NCBI GenBank assembly: GCA_025526915.1
Contig: JAHLKH010000024.1
Location: 1 to 64,000, forward strand
DNA length: 64,000 nt
Direction of reading: 5' to 3'
Origin: Entophlyctis helioformis
Lineage: Eukaryota > Chytridiomycota > Chytridiomycetes > Chytridiales > Chytriomycetaceae
This document shows, in pieces, positions 1 to 11,349 of the stretch. Each line of letters starts with the position of its first letter. Position 1 is the first letter of the stretch. Position numbers and translations under genes: made by a program. Below the pieces are notes generated by a model, which was not told the DNA's origin, made no database searches, and saw nothing but the letters and a program-made list of their open reading frames with translations.

Positions 1-1
1 C

Positions 2-698
2 CATCTCGAGCGTGCCATGACAATGCCTGCCCTATTCAAGAAGATGCAAGAGCAGGCGGCTTCCGACTATGAGACCGAGAACACTCTGTTCGAGCTCGAG
101 ATGCGCGAGCTGAACATGTGGGTCAAGGGTCTTGATCGCGCAGCCATGGTGCCAACAGAGGTCGAGCATCTGTATCACAGCATTTTCAATCGATACCTGC
201 GGTCCTGTGCGCGCATGGAGGTCAGCATCCTCTCACTGCCCAATCTGTTGCAGACTGACACTAACACTGACGCGATGCTGCACACAGCTCAATATCCCTC
301 AGAAGATCAGGGCCAATGTGCGCAAGCTGTTCGACTCCAAAGCGGTTACGATCGGCGTGTTTGACGATACCCGCAAGCATGTGCTCGAGATGCCGTTCCT
401 CAACACGTCCCTGAAGCTGCTGAAGTGCGTCCGCGAGGGAGACGTCAAGCTCGGACAAGGCGACAAGCTGCTGCCAGTGATTGCACAGATGCTGCACAAG
501 AGCGTTCTTGGCAGCGATGACTGGGCTCACTCGAGCATCCATTGGATGGCAGCTGCTCACAGGCAGGTCTGCTGTGCAAGGCAACGGTACTTGTGTCCCT
601 CGTGCCGGCGCCACCATTTTCGAGTTGTGCAGATCGTGCTGAACGTGTTCAACCCAAAGCGCTCATTCCAAGCGTTCCACAACGACAAGAATATCTGA
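2..698 (+). CDS. RGS-domain protein, 3' part only (5' end outside window)
   Basis: The frame is open to the window edge, so the N-terminus is missing. Exon 2-220 joins exon 288-698 across a phase-0 intron (221-287, GTCAGC...CACACAG, with a CTAAC branch-like site). The joined protein reads like an RGS box. It has an 'ENTLFELEMRELNMW' helix, then 'EVEHLYHSIFNRYLRSCARME', whose last residue meets 'LNIPQKIRANVRKLFD' at the splice. A helix ending 'VLEMPFLNTSLKLLK' follows, where RGS proteins have the F-x-x-F/L-x-S segment. RGS domains speed GTP hydrolysis by heterotrimeric G-alpha subunits at the plasma membrane. The tail after about residue 150 is unrecognised, so the stop at 698 is uncertain and another intron may exist. 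The RGS assignment rests on motif spacing only. Confidence 0.55.
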
Positions 699-3600
699 CG
701 GCACAAGCGCCACCAACTCAGACACCCTCGTCGTGCCTTCGTCGTGCCCTCGCCCCGGCCGCTGCTCTGGCTGCTCCGGTCTCTCTCTCACGCACTCGCA
801 GCGGCCCAACAAGCTTCCAGACGCCAGCCGCCAGATGCCAGCCGCCAGACGCGAGACGCCAGACGCTGGCCAGCCGGCCCAAGTGGGTCGAGCCAACGGC
901 GGAGGTTGCTGCTCCGTTCCGCCAGCCTCTGTTGCGAGCTTGAACCAGGGGGTAAGGAGACTCTCAATGCCTGCAAGCGAGTGCTGACCTGCCCATCCAC
1001 CATTGCCTTTTGTCCGCGTCTCGGTTGTGACCCGACCCGCACCGACCGCCCACAGCCAGCGCGACAAGCTCCGCAGTGTCGTCGTCGTTCGCTCGCTCGC
1101 AATTGCGGTGAATCACCGGGCGGGAATCATGTCTGGCTTCGCCCGACCCTTGTAGGCAGGCTGGCCGTCGGTCTGCCTCTCCAACCCGCCGACGGGTCCA
1201 CGGCTGTCTGCTCGGCTGTGTGCCCACGAAGGTCGTGTCGACGGGTACCTCCCCAGTCCAGACCTCCACAGACCAGACACGGCTGCGCGGTATTCAATAC
1301 CACCCACGCTACCGCCATTGGTCTCTGCTCGGCCGGCCGGTAAAAGTGCTGCTTCCTGTTGGCCGCAGTGTCCCAAAGAGCATCCCGCCGCTAACGCCGA
1401 CCCCGACACGGCCATTGCCGCCTGTGCCGATGCAGATGCCGAGTTGCCAACGCGCTGGGTCGCTTCACCCAGGCAGATGAGCGCGAGACGCTCCAGTCTG
1501 CCTTGCGGTTGGGGCTGCTGCGGTGGTTGAAGCGAGACCACATCAGCTAGAAAGGCCAAGAAAGTGGCCAATCGCCCAACCAGCAGCACGCCAAAGCTGC
1601 AGGGCTTGCGGTCATTCTCTCCACTCTCTCCACTCTCTCCACCCTCTGCGTTCGCCCTACTATCCAACGTTTATCCATAATACTTCGCCGTGCAACGCCA
1701 TGACGCTCAAACAGTGACTGGATCTGTGAACGGCCAGTTGCTGTCTGCGCATCATGGCGATGCCGATTCCTCCGCATCTCCCCAATTGCTTCGGCTTTGC
1801 TGGCTCGCTGTCTCTGCATTCACGCTCACTCGCCTGTTCTCGAGACGAACGCAGCCATGCGGACCAGAACCGCCGATCTGCATCCCAATTCATTTTTGTT
1901 CCACATGGGCTTGCAAAGCAGACGTGGATAAGGACCGGCTGCTCCTTTGCATCTCCGCAGTGGCGAGACTATTGTTTGCAGATCTGCATCTCTCCACCAC
2001 ACTCTCTCGATCGCGCTCTCTCCACCGTGCTCTCTTCACCACACTCTTTCCACCACACTCTTTCCATCGCGCTCTCTCCCCACTGCCCTCTCTCCACCGC
2101 GTCGTCATCCTAACAGCTGGATGTTTCCACGACAGGGATCTGCATTCAGCCACAACCATCCCCCACAAACAGCTGCTTTCCACCAGCTGCTCTCCACAAT
2201 CTCCGATCACGACGCGCATGGTTGCTTGCAGGCGTGGGTGTGCGGGCCGATTTGACGCGAGCCTCCTGCCATTGCCGAGCATTTCATCTGCAATCCACAC
2301 GCGGACGTCACGTCACGTCCAGCCACACCACGTCCAGCCACACCACGGCCACGCGCCTCTCAACGCCCTGCTCTCCCTACCCTCCACGGCCGCCAGACCC
2401 ACGCCACCGGAATCGACAACTCCTGACGCAGCAAATCGGAGTTGGCCATGAGCAGCACGACAGCCAACTCCGCCTACTGCCTATCCATGCCTCGCTTAGT
2501 CGGCCCCACCAATGCTCTCGACACAGCGGCCTGTGCGAAACGGGCATGCGAAAGCGCTTGGATATTGGCAACTGCCAGTTGACAGGCAGATAAGCCGACG
2601 TATAAGCACCACGGCAGAGAAGCAACTGCTTCGAGAGCCGACCTGCATGAGCAGAATACTCGCCGTGGCGCTGGGTCGAGACGCCACAGACGCCACAGAT
2701 ACGCCAGAGGCCGCCGACGCCCAATGCGCATCCACCAGCCAGCAACACGAGCGATAGAAGCAACACCAGCAACAACGGCGAGCGGGACGGGCCGCAGTCT
2801 ACACAGGCCGACTGCCGCTTCTGTCCTGACGGCCATGGCCAAGATGGACACGACAGACGGCCGCTGCATGCGTACCGACTTGCCCCGCCAATGCTGCGCT
2901 GCTCCTGCGCTGCTCCTGCCCAAGCAGAACTCCGCCGTTGCTTCTGAAAATGCCGTTCTCACGCCCTCACGCCCTCACGCATTCAGGCCCTCACGCATTC
3001 ACGGACCAACGCATTCAGCAGCGCTCTCTGGTCGAGCTGTTTGGCTGCTCTCACGGCCTGCATCTGCAGCAGCAGCAGCAACAGTAGCAGCAGCGTCTTG
3101 CGGCGGTGCTGCTCCAGTATGCGCTGCCAGTCGCACGCATATCTGCCTGCGTGACCGTGAGCAGCTCCAAAAGCATGGGCTCAGCCTGCCTGCCCCCAAA
3201 TCTTGGCTCGGAAGCAGCAGCAGCAGCAGCAGCCAATACAGCGAGCCAGAATATTGGCACGACGACGGAATTGGAAAACACCTCTCGAGACGCCCGTCCA
3301 TGGCGCACCCGCCAAACAGCACGGCCCAGACCCAGATGCTCACAGTGGGATGCCATATCTACCGCGTCTATGGCCTGGCGTCGACCTTGACTTGTGGTCT
3401 CTGCATTTCCCACATCAAGCGAGTAGAGAGCGTGCAGGGCCTGTCAGCCAGCTCTCCGACGCGCCAGACGCATCTCAGACGCCTCACAGACGCCTCCCAG
3501 ACGCATCTCAGACGCCTCGCAGATGTGGAGACATACGTGGCGACAAACGTGGAGACAAAAGCAAACGCCAGGGGCAAAGAGCAGCCGGCATGAGATGAGA

Positions 3601-4095
3601 TGTGATGAAACGAATGGAATGTGATGTAATGAATGCGTTGTAATGTGACGTGCTACAATGTGATAGATGCAACGCCATTTGTTTAAACGGCCATACCCGC
3701 CGCCTTTGTACGCCTGGCAGTGTGACGACACATTTATACTGTACCAGACGCGGCAATACGCAACGCACGCCTTGGCGGACGTCCGGGAGAAGGCGTCCTG
3801 CTGCTCAATACATTGGATCCACGCGAGATCCGTGTCTTGCCTTGATCTGCCTAACATGATCGCTGTGATCGCCGTGATCGTGCTGGCCGTGCTGGCCGTG
3901 GTGGTGGCCTTTTGTGAGTACTGCGTGAACATGCCATCGTCGCCCGAACCGAGCAAGCATGTGAATGTGGCATGTCAAATACTACCAAGATCGGCGAGAA
4001 AGTGCCAGTAGGCACAGTCTGTTGAGCTGATGGGACCCGTGAGAGCCATGAGAGTGTGGTGGTCATTACGAGAGGCAAACACATGACAACCGGTT
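699..4095. other. Gene-poor 3.4-kb stretch with low-complexity repeats
   Basis: I see no conserved protein or RNA here. Open frames of up to about 290 codons occur on both strands, but they are rich in R/P/S/H and change character with every frame, as expected for GC-rich non-coding DNA. Visible low-complexity blocks are CTCTCTCCACC-like repeats (about 1985-2100), CACGTCCAGCCACAC repeats (about 2305-2350), CAGACGC/CTCAGACGC repeats (about 3460-3530) and GATG/TAATG-rich DNA (about 3595-3665). A plus-strand frame at 3855-4011 would encode one hydrophobic helix (MIAVIAVIVLAVLAVVVAF), but nothing else supports a gene there. Confidence 0.5.
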
Positions 4096-5389
4096 CTATT
4101 CATTAAGCTTGTTCAACCGATCAGTAAGATGACTGCTATAGTCCTGGTCATCATTTTCTTCGGCATCGCGAAGCATGGCAGCAAGCTGCTCAGCTGTCAG
4201 CGATCGGGCGAGAAGACGGGCAATGTCGTCATCCTGAGCACACATTATGGCGGCAAATGTGAACCCCTCAGAGCGGTTGGCGAGGAGAAACCGCACCACT
4301 TCCAGATGCCCATTCATGGCTGCCATATCAATGGCTAGCACCGTGCATCCTTCCGTCCGATGCTCGTGTAGCCACTGCACAACATCCAGGTCGCCAAACT
4401 CTGCTGCCACATCCATGGCCTGAGTCGTGCATCCTTCCGTTCGGTGCTCATGCAGCCAATCAGCCGTGTCAAAATGGTTACACATTAAAGCATCCTCCAT
4501 GGCTCTGGATGTCGCACTCGCGCCTCTGGCCGACAGCATCTTGATGACGTCAAGCGATCCATAATGTGCTGCATAGTCTATGCGGTATGGCGAGCGACAG
4601 GAGTTGACTGGCCCTCCTATATCCAGTGGAATGAGCTTCTTGTCCAGCATGTACTCGAGGAACGCGGCGTGATCGCCTTGGATCGCCACGTCGGCGAGAG
4701 CTTCGAGCGGCATGAGCGGAACGCTGTCGAGCCACATGTGCCGCATCGGGATCGTGCACATCCCTTTGCGGATGCCGTTGTAACGATACTTTTCGAGGTC
4801 GTAGTAGGGAAAGCGTGCCCACAGCCGATGGTACATGTTGCGGCTGCTAACGTGCGCAAAGTCCTCAAACAGCAGATTCGCGTCCGGAAGCAGAGCAAGG
4901 TCGCCCTGCCAGTCCATCTTGAAGGCATCGATCCACAGCGCTCGCTTGTCGTCGTCGTCCATCTTGGCGACATCGAGATGGCCGCACAGCAGCTGAGTGA
5001 GCGGGCCGGCGTGCACCAGGATCTTGGCTTGCAGCTCGTGCGGATACAGCGTCCACCAGTCGGTTGCCTTGACGGCACGGCCAGCCTGCAGCCGGGCAGC
5101 CTCGGTGTAGCGGCTGCTGGGCGGGTTGGCTGTGACAGCGGCATCCACAGGGCACAGCTGTGGCTGTTGCTGCGGCTGCTCGACCAGGGGTCTGTTGGTG
5201 CAGATGCAGTGGCAGGAGACGCACAAGAGCAGCGAAGCGAGGCACAAGGTCTGTGCGGCCAGCAGCCACAAGAGCGTCGTTCACAGCAGCCACAGTGTCG
5301 TGCAGCGTCTGGCTGTCCACGGTGTCGCTGCTGCTGCTGCGCTTCCGCTTGTTGCTTGCGTCGCCGCTCGCTGGCATCACTTGGCTCAT
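4096..5389 (-). CDS. Ankyrin-repeat protein with F-box-like N-terminal region (paralogue of the 60.7-kb gene)
   Basis: The two-exon model is exon 5389-5225 and exon 5157-4096, about 408 aa. The intron 5224-5158 starts GTGCGT and has several AG acceptors six bases apart that keep the same frame, so its 3' end may be 5158, 5164 or 5170. The start at 5389 was chosen because the N-terminus (MSQVMPASG...) has a segment 'LVAAGRTDLV' that matches 'LVALGRTDMV' in the 60.7-kb paralogue. Residues about 80-180 hold an F-box-like region ('HELQAKILVHAGPLTQLLCG'), followed by 'ALWIDAFKMDWQGDL', which is almost identical in the paralogue. At least four ankyrin-like repeats of the 'ADWLHEHRTEGCT' type follow. 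Such proteins usually mediate protein binding or act as ubiquitin-ligase adaptors. No function can be assigned beyond that. Confidence 0.7.
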
Positions 5390-5523
5390 TGTTGTTGAGA
5401 TGTCCGACAACCGCGCATCGTGCGGCGTGTCCGAAAGTGGTCGATGCCGGTGCACCAGCTGCCTTGAACGGACCGCTGATCGTAGACCGTGCATCGCAGA
5501 CCCACCTCTTGCACGGCATCGGC

Positions 5524-5529
5524 TTTATT
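5524..5529 (-). terminator. AATAAA polyadenylation signal of CTU1
   Basis: On the minus strand the hexamer AATAAA begins on the last base of the CTU1 stop codon (TGA, 5531-5529), so the 3' UTR must be very short. The next minus-strand gene starts at 5389. Confidence 0.5.
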
Positions 5530-7060
5530 CACAACGAGTCTGGCCCAGCAACAGGAGCATCAGGCTGACTGCCTGCTTGACTGCCAGGCTGGCCATCGTG
5601 CATGCGACGGATCTTGTTGGTGTTTCCAACGCCAAGCCTGTCCATGCCCAGCCGTCCCGGCAAAGCAGAGTGTCAGAGAGAGGAGCCGCCAGCCAATGCA
5701 CGGCAGCAGCAAGCAGACAGAGCGCATGATGACGTACTTGGGCAGGCCGCGGTTGAGGCCCTCGAGGAGGACACACGCCTTGCAGAGCTTGTTGCTGGAC
5801 ATGTACCCGCATCGCTCGCAGGACCCCACAATGATCTTGCCTGGCGAACGCGCGAGCGTTCCGTGCACAACAGGGGGATCAGTCCGTGAGTCCGCTACAC
5901 TGGCTGGCAGGAGAGCTGGTGTGCATGCACGCCTCGGCTCACCGTTCACGGGCACGTTGATCTTGACGTCCTGCTTGATCTGGTACGACTCGCCCGAGTG
6001 GATAATGTCGAGGATGGCGCTCGGCCGGATGGACTCGAGGTCCTTGAGAAAGGCACGCGCAAAGCCGCGGTACGCATTGGGCGAGTAGATGCACTCGGTC
6101 GAAAAGTAGTCGAGCTTCTTAAAGTAGGCGTACATGACAATCTCCTTTTCGTACGTGTACTTGAACGGCTTGGAGCGCGGGATCGTCTCGTCGGTGGCTG
6201 TCTGGATGGCCGTGCAGCGCTGGAGCCGTGCAAAGTCGCCTCGCAAGACTGTCAGTTGGAGGATTGAAGGGAGGTGTTAGCCGCAAGGGCTGGAGATCTT
6301 TCCGTGGAGCCATGATCCAACCCACTGTTCATCAAAACGGTCTCGGCGATGTCGTCTGCATTGTGTCCAGTGACAATGTGGTCGACCTTGAGCAGCGCAG
6401 CGCCACGATCCAGTGCCTGGCGACGGAACACTCCGCAGAACGTACCTAGCATGATCAGCAGCGTCAACGACGGGTCGTGGCACGGTCAGATCGCCCGCTC
6501 CCCCCAACACAGGCATGCAGCCTGCAACGCACAGTTGTTCTTGAGGCCAATCTGCTTCACAATGGCGTCCATGGTCCATCCGTACAGCTCGTCGTACGAC
6601 ACAATCTTGAGCGGAATGCCGTACTGCTGCTCGTTGCGCTTGACCGTCTCGAGCGAGTCGTCTCGGTACCCGGTGATGCCCTCGTCGATGGACAGCAGGA
6701 ACAGGTCCAGCCCGTAGTTGTGGCGCTTGTTGAGCAGGCTCATGAGGTAGGCGAGGACCGTCGAGTCTGCGGTCATGGCAGGTGCGAGTCAGTCAGTCGC
6801 CCGTATGCGTTGGGCAGCTCGGCAACGGCGACGCACGGACCCTTTCCACCCGACGCTGCAATGGCGACCCGATCGCCTGGCTTGAAGAGGCGGGCGCCTG
6901 TGATGGTTGCATGCACGTTGCTCTCGACATGTGCGTAGAAGCACTCTCTGCAGGACGAGGCGAGCGTCGACGGAATGCGCACCAGCGCTCGAGCCACGCC
7001 GCAAAGCACGCAGGTCCGGCCCCTTGTCTTGGCGGTTGCAGCAGCAGGTTGTTCTGGCAT
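5529..7060 (-). CDS. CTU1: Cytoplasmic tRNA 2-thiolation protein 1 (CTU1/NCS6)
   Basis: CTU1 is the ATP-pyrophosphatase that adenylates U34 of tRNA-Lys/Glu/Gln so that sulfur from URM1 can be added in the cytosol, acting with CTU2. Six exons (7060-6841, 6766-6533, 6445-6326, 6248-5943, 5840-5738, 5637-5529) give 363 aa with every junction in frame; family members are about 350 aa. Visible marks are the N-terminal zinc cysteines (CVLCG, CREC), the PP-loop SGGKDST split by intron 1, '[20 protein letters not shown]', 'GLKNNC' joined to '[17 protein letters not shown]', '[16 protein letters not shown]' and a C-terminal CERCGYMSS...CKAC zinc motif. The ATG at 7060 is preferred over an in-frame GTG at 7072. 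It is divergently arranged with the DUF4246 gene at 7.3 kb. Confidence 0.95.
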
Positions 7061-7310
7061 GGCTGCTGGCACGGATCAAGGCCAGCGTGGCATGGCATGG
7101 CGTGAGAGTCAGCAGCGTGCCTGCGCCAGTGAGCGACGAGCATCTGCGAGCATGCCGCCTACATGTGTGACTGTCGAGGTCGATCGGAGCCGATAAATCA
7201 ATGTTGGGAATCATTGGGTGGCTGCCTGGTCACGTGTCATTCACGTGACTCTGACTGACCATCAGATGCGAAATGGCATCATCCGAGCTTCGCCAAACGA
7301 CTCAAATCCC
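7061..7310. promoter_or_regulatory. Divergent promoter with an inverted pair of CACGTG E-boxes
   Basis: This gap separates divergent CTU1 (minus) and the HEAT/ARM-DUF4246 gene (plus). At 7229-7249 there is a perfect inverted repeat, GTCACGTG - TCATT - CACGTGAC, giving two CACGTG cores at 7231 and 7242. CACGTG is the classic binding site of bHLH factors (PHO4/CBF1/USF type). Regulation of both genes from this site is inference. An in-frame ATG at 7266 could extend the plus-strand protein into this region. Confidence 0.4.
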
Positions 7311-10300
7311 ATGGACGAGCCGACGCAAGACCCTGCCCTGACTGCCAAGCAGGCACTGATCGCACGCCTGCTGCCAGCGTCTGGCGACGATGCCGCCGTG
7401 AACGACGCCCTCTCTGCGTGGACTGCCATCAACGAGCCGCTCGTCGGTAAGCAACTGTCACTTGGACGATGGTGGCCGAGACTCGCTACATCAATCGGGG
7501 CTGACAGGATGGTGTGTGCACCGCCGGATCCGCTTCAACGTGCCAGCCCACCTGCCGGACATTGCGTACGCAGGCAGCTTCGAAGACGCCAGGCTCATGT
7601 GGCAGGCTGGCTTCCAAGCCGTTCTCGTCCAGGCTCTCCAGCACCCCCTGCCACAGATCAGGGCAAGTTCCGTGCCTGCATTATTCCGCACCGCGAGCCA
7701 AGCACGTGTTCTCATTGTGACGTGTGTGGCGTGCTGATGTTCCGCTGTTGGTGGTGGTGGTGTGCAGGCGGCCGCCCTCGACGTCGTTGGCCGTGGCCTC
7801 ACGAATTTCCGCCACATCTACGAGACCATGGTATTCTTCCAGCAGCATGGGCCGGATGCTGGCACTGCGCTCATCGCCGTGCTGCACGATCAAGACGCCA
7901 GCATCCGCCGTCTGGTAGGTTATGCATGTCTCACTGGCTGGCTGGCTGGTCAGCTGGCTGGCTCACTCGCTGGAGATTTTCCACGCTGACGCTTCTTGGT
8001 CAGGCTGCGGATGTCATCGCAAACATGCTCGACGTCGGCAACCCGGTCACCCACTGGATCTGGCCACGCGGCGATCTTCTCCTCGCCGCTCTTGCCACGC
8101 CAGGCACGGATCGCTCCATCGTGCTCGACATCCTTGCCCAAGTCCCCAAGAACATGAGGAGCTTGAGCAAAGCGACGGTGAGTCGTCATGACCCAATGTC
8201 ATTCCCCCCTTGCCATTGTCGTTTGTGCCACTGACTGGCCCATTCATGGTGCACGGACAGCCCGACTTTGGCAATGCGATTGCATCAATCAAGCTGCTCT
8301 TTGCATCAGCCGACGATGAGATTGCCGTCGCTGCACTCAAGTGCATCTGCAGCGACGAGCACCGACTGGACAAGGAACAGTTTGCGGAGCATTCAATCAT
8401 GCGTGCCATTGTCGCCAAGCTCGGGTAAGGGATGCCCAGCTCGCCATGGATCTAGAAACGACAATGTGACGCTGACCCTGTTAAACCAGCTCTGTCGCCA
8501 GCAACGAGACTCGCTTGACGATCCTGACGTGCTTCGGCACACTCAACAGCTTCGACGCGTACGCGTACGCCGACTATGCCGTCCAGCTCGTTGATGCCGG
8601 CATGATGGACGTCCTGCACGCGATGATGGCCGATGCTCGTGAGAAGCAAGAGGGGTTCCTGTTTGCTGCTGCTGCCCAAGCCACCGGCCACATCCTGCCG
8701 CACACCAACTCGGGCGAGTCTGCAGCGTCCTGCAACGCGGTGATTGGTCACCTGGTCGCCACGATCAACCACCCGGTGACGCTCATGTCGCAGCGTGCAT
8801 TCCAGAGCCTCCATGCGGCGGTCAAGTGTCCCGGTGGAAGTCCAGACGACAGTTTGCTGCCAGCGCTTTTCCGACACGGCATCCTTGCAGCGCTGCACCA
8901 ACTCGCCACGACGTCGCACAACTACAGCATTGTCAAAGTCTACGAGATGGTGGATGCGCTGCTTGGCTACTACGCCAAGCACAATGCTGGCGGCGGCGAG
9001 AATCCTGCCGCGTTGCAGATGGCGAGTCTTGGGTTTCCGGCCGTGCTGGATGCTGCAGTCAAGAGCCAGCGGAAAGACTACGCGACGGCACTGTACGGCA
9101 TGATGCGCACGTACTTTCCTGACCAGCTCGATCCGCGCGACACGTCTGTGCTTGACAACAAGGGTAACGCGGATCTTCCCGAGCATCTGATCACATACAT
9201 GGTGCAGGACTATCTCACCGTCAAGGAGCGCCAGTATCTGGGACTGCTGGGTGCGATCCTCTCCAAGCCGCTCTGGTGGACCAAGTTTACGGATCCAGGC
9301 ATCGCGGCCAAGTGGCGCGAGGAGGCTGTTGCGCAGGGCGTCTCCCAGCGCGCACTGAGCCTGCTGTTCAGCGAGCTGGCATACCTGGCCGAGCACGAGG
9401 TGCGCACCGTGGAGCTTGCAAGCGGCGACGTGGTGACTGTCACGCCTGGTGCCGCCAAGTGCACGACCGTGTCGGACGATGCCGTGCCCGCCACACTGCG
9501 AGACGCTCTCATCCGCCAAGTCGCTGTGCTCGAGGACGTCCCGACCGCAAGAAGGACTGGCATCCAGGATCGGACGGCAAGGTGCTTGATCTCGTGCATC
9601 CGTCCCTGTACCCGCTCGTGTACGGCCGCAGCCTTGTTCTGTCCCGCAGCGACCGTGTCAAGACGACATCGACGCCGCCATGGGACGTGGTGTCTGCGAG
9701 CGAGCGCGTGTCCGGCCAGCCCGTCTTTGAATCCCGGCCCCAGTTCATCTCGCAGCGGTTCCAGTGGCTGCCGTCCGAGTTCCGTGTCCACGACGATGGC
9801 ACCGTGGGCATTGCCTCGTACATCAACAACCTGCACCCAGTCTGGCACCACTCGCTCTACAAGACGATCGCCAAGGTGTTTGAGCGGTTTGTGCCGCTGT
9901 TTGAGAGTCTGTTTGGGTACAGCGACGGCGTCCCGGTGTACATTACCGATGTGGAGTCTTTTTACACGACGAATCACGGTCAGCGCCATCTGAAGCGCAA
10001 GATGTCTGAGCTGCCGAGCGAGGATGACGATGCAGGATACAAGCGTGCGCGTCAGATCATCATGGAGCACGATGGCACTGAAGAGGATTCCGGCGAGGAG
10101 GACGATGAAGAGGGCGATGAAGAGAATGAGGACGAGGACGACAACGATGAAGAGGACGAGGACGATGAAGAGGACGAGGACGACAACGGCGATGACGATG
10201 AAGAGGAGGATGACGATGACGAGGAAGATGACGATGACGAAGATCAGGAGGAGGAGCAGGGCGATGACGAAGAACCGGCAGCTCCCCGTCCGAATCGGTT

Positions 10301-11024
10301 CCTTCACCCGCGTCTGCCGACCGAGTTCACGCCGCCCGAGACGCCGTTTGCACCCGTCAGCCTGCGCGGCCGCAACTTGCAAGTGATTGTCAAGCTCGCG
10401 AGCATCCATCTGACGCCGGAAAAGCCCAAGTACGGCGGCGGCAGCTGGCACATTGAGGGCACGGAAAACGAGTCGATTGTGGCCACGGGCATCTACTACT
10501 ACGACATGGTCAACATCACTGCGTCGAAGCTGTCGTTCCGATGCGAGGTGGACGTGGACGAGCCGCCAGTCGAGCACGAGCAGTCCGAGACGGCGTTCAT
10601 TGAGGAAGTGTACGGCATTGAGAACGAGACGGGCATGGGCATACAGGACATCGGATCGATCGAGGCCGCGACAGGGCGGTGCATTGCGTTCCCCAACAGC
10701 TGGCAGCACCACGTGGAGCCGTTTGAGCTGGCGGATGCATCCAAGCCGGGACACCGCAAGATCCTCGCGTTCTTTCTTGTGGATCCGCGCAAGGCGGTGG
10801 TGTCGACAGCGCACGTGGCGCCACAGCAGCCCGAGTGGTACGTGGCAGGCGTGAGTGGGACGGGACTGCCGGCGGAGCTTGGCACGATGATTGCGCCGTT
10901 TGTCGGCGGCGTGATGGGCAGGCAAGAAGCTCTGGACGTGCGCGATGCGCTGATGGCCGAGCGGTCGCGCATTGACGAGGATCGCAGGAGCCGCATTGGG
11001 CAGTTTAACTTTTGCGAGCACTGA
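7311..11024 (+). CDS. HEAT/ARM-like repeat protein fused to DUF4246 (2OG-Fe(II)-oxygenase-like), copy 1
   Basis: Six exons (7311-7446, 7508-7671, 7768-7914, 8004-8177, 8261-8424, 8490-11024) give about 1,106 aa once one missing base near 9538 is allowed for. The first ~600 residues are a row of helical HEAT/ARM-like repeats (for example 'LPQIRASSAAALDVVGRGL', formed across a splice). From 'LTVKERQYLGLLGAILSKPL' (9208) to the end is DUF4246, a mainly fungal family. It keeps an H-x-E pair (WHIEG, ~10450), a distal His (NSWQHHVEPF, ~10700) and an Arg (GHRKILAF), the facial-triad layout of 2-oxoglutarate/Fe(II) oxygenases. An acidic D/E tract (10020-10270) interrupts the domain. At 9538 GACGTCCCGACC replaces the paralogue's GACGTTCCCGACC, shifting the frame by one. 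An alternative start is at 7266. The substrate is unknown. Confidence 0.75.
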
Positions 11025-11185
11025 GAGGCGGTGGGCAGGGTGTGAGTTGGTGACTGTGCGAATGAACGAGCGGGCAGATGTGCAGGCAGAAGCCCTCTGA
11101 AGTGGATGTGGAAGTAGATCGGGCGAGTCATAATTTTCTTTCTTTCCCTCATAAGCTGCCAACGAGGCCAGAGCCGTGAGTGACG

Positions 11186-11247
11186 GTTGAACGGGAGTGG
11201 GAGAGGGAGAGTGGGAGTGGGAGAGTGGGAGTGGACAGACCCACACA

Positions 11248-11292
<45 letters not shown>

Positions 11293-11322
11293 TGACTCAC
11301 ACACACACAGACAGACCCGCAG
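11186..11322. repeat. Simple repeats: GAGTGGGA tract and (CA)n microsatellite
   Basis: A GGGAGTGGGAGA tract (about 11190-11236) is followed by a long uninterrupted-to-imperfect CA run (about 11241-11310) just upstream of the HUWE1 start codon. A second, shorter CA/CG run sits inside HUWE1 intron 1 (about 11501-11527). Confidence 0.85.
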
Positions 11323-11349
11323 AGACAGACCCGCACAGTGAGACACGCC

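Noticed and set aside
247..287. 41-nt intron in the RGS gene starting at GTTGCA
   Set aside because: It breaks the reading frame; the donor at 221 gives an in-frame phase-0 join and a better RGS match.
3855..4011. Small single-helix membrane protein
   Set aside because: One hydrophobic run from a GCCGTGATCGTGCTG repeat; no start context, homology or partner supports a gene.
9210..11288. 692-codon open frame on the minus strand
   Set aside because: Antisense shadow of the acidic and conserved coding of DUF4246 copy 1; it reads Leu/Val/Ile and CVCVCV runs from GAC/GAG and CA repeats. The same shadow recurs at 56609-58522 opposite copy 2.
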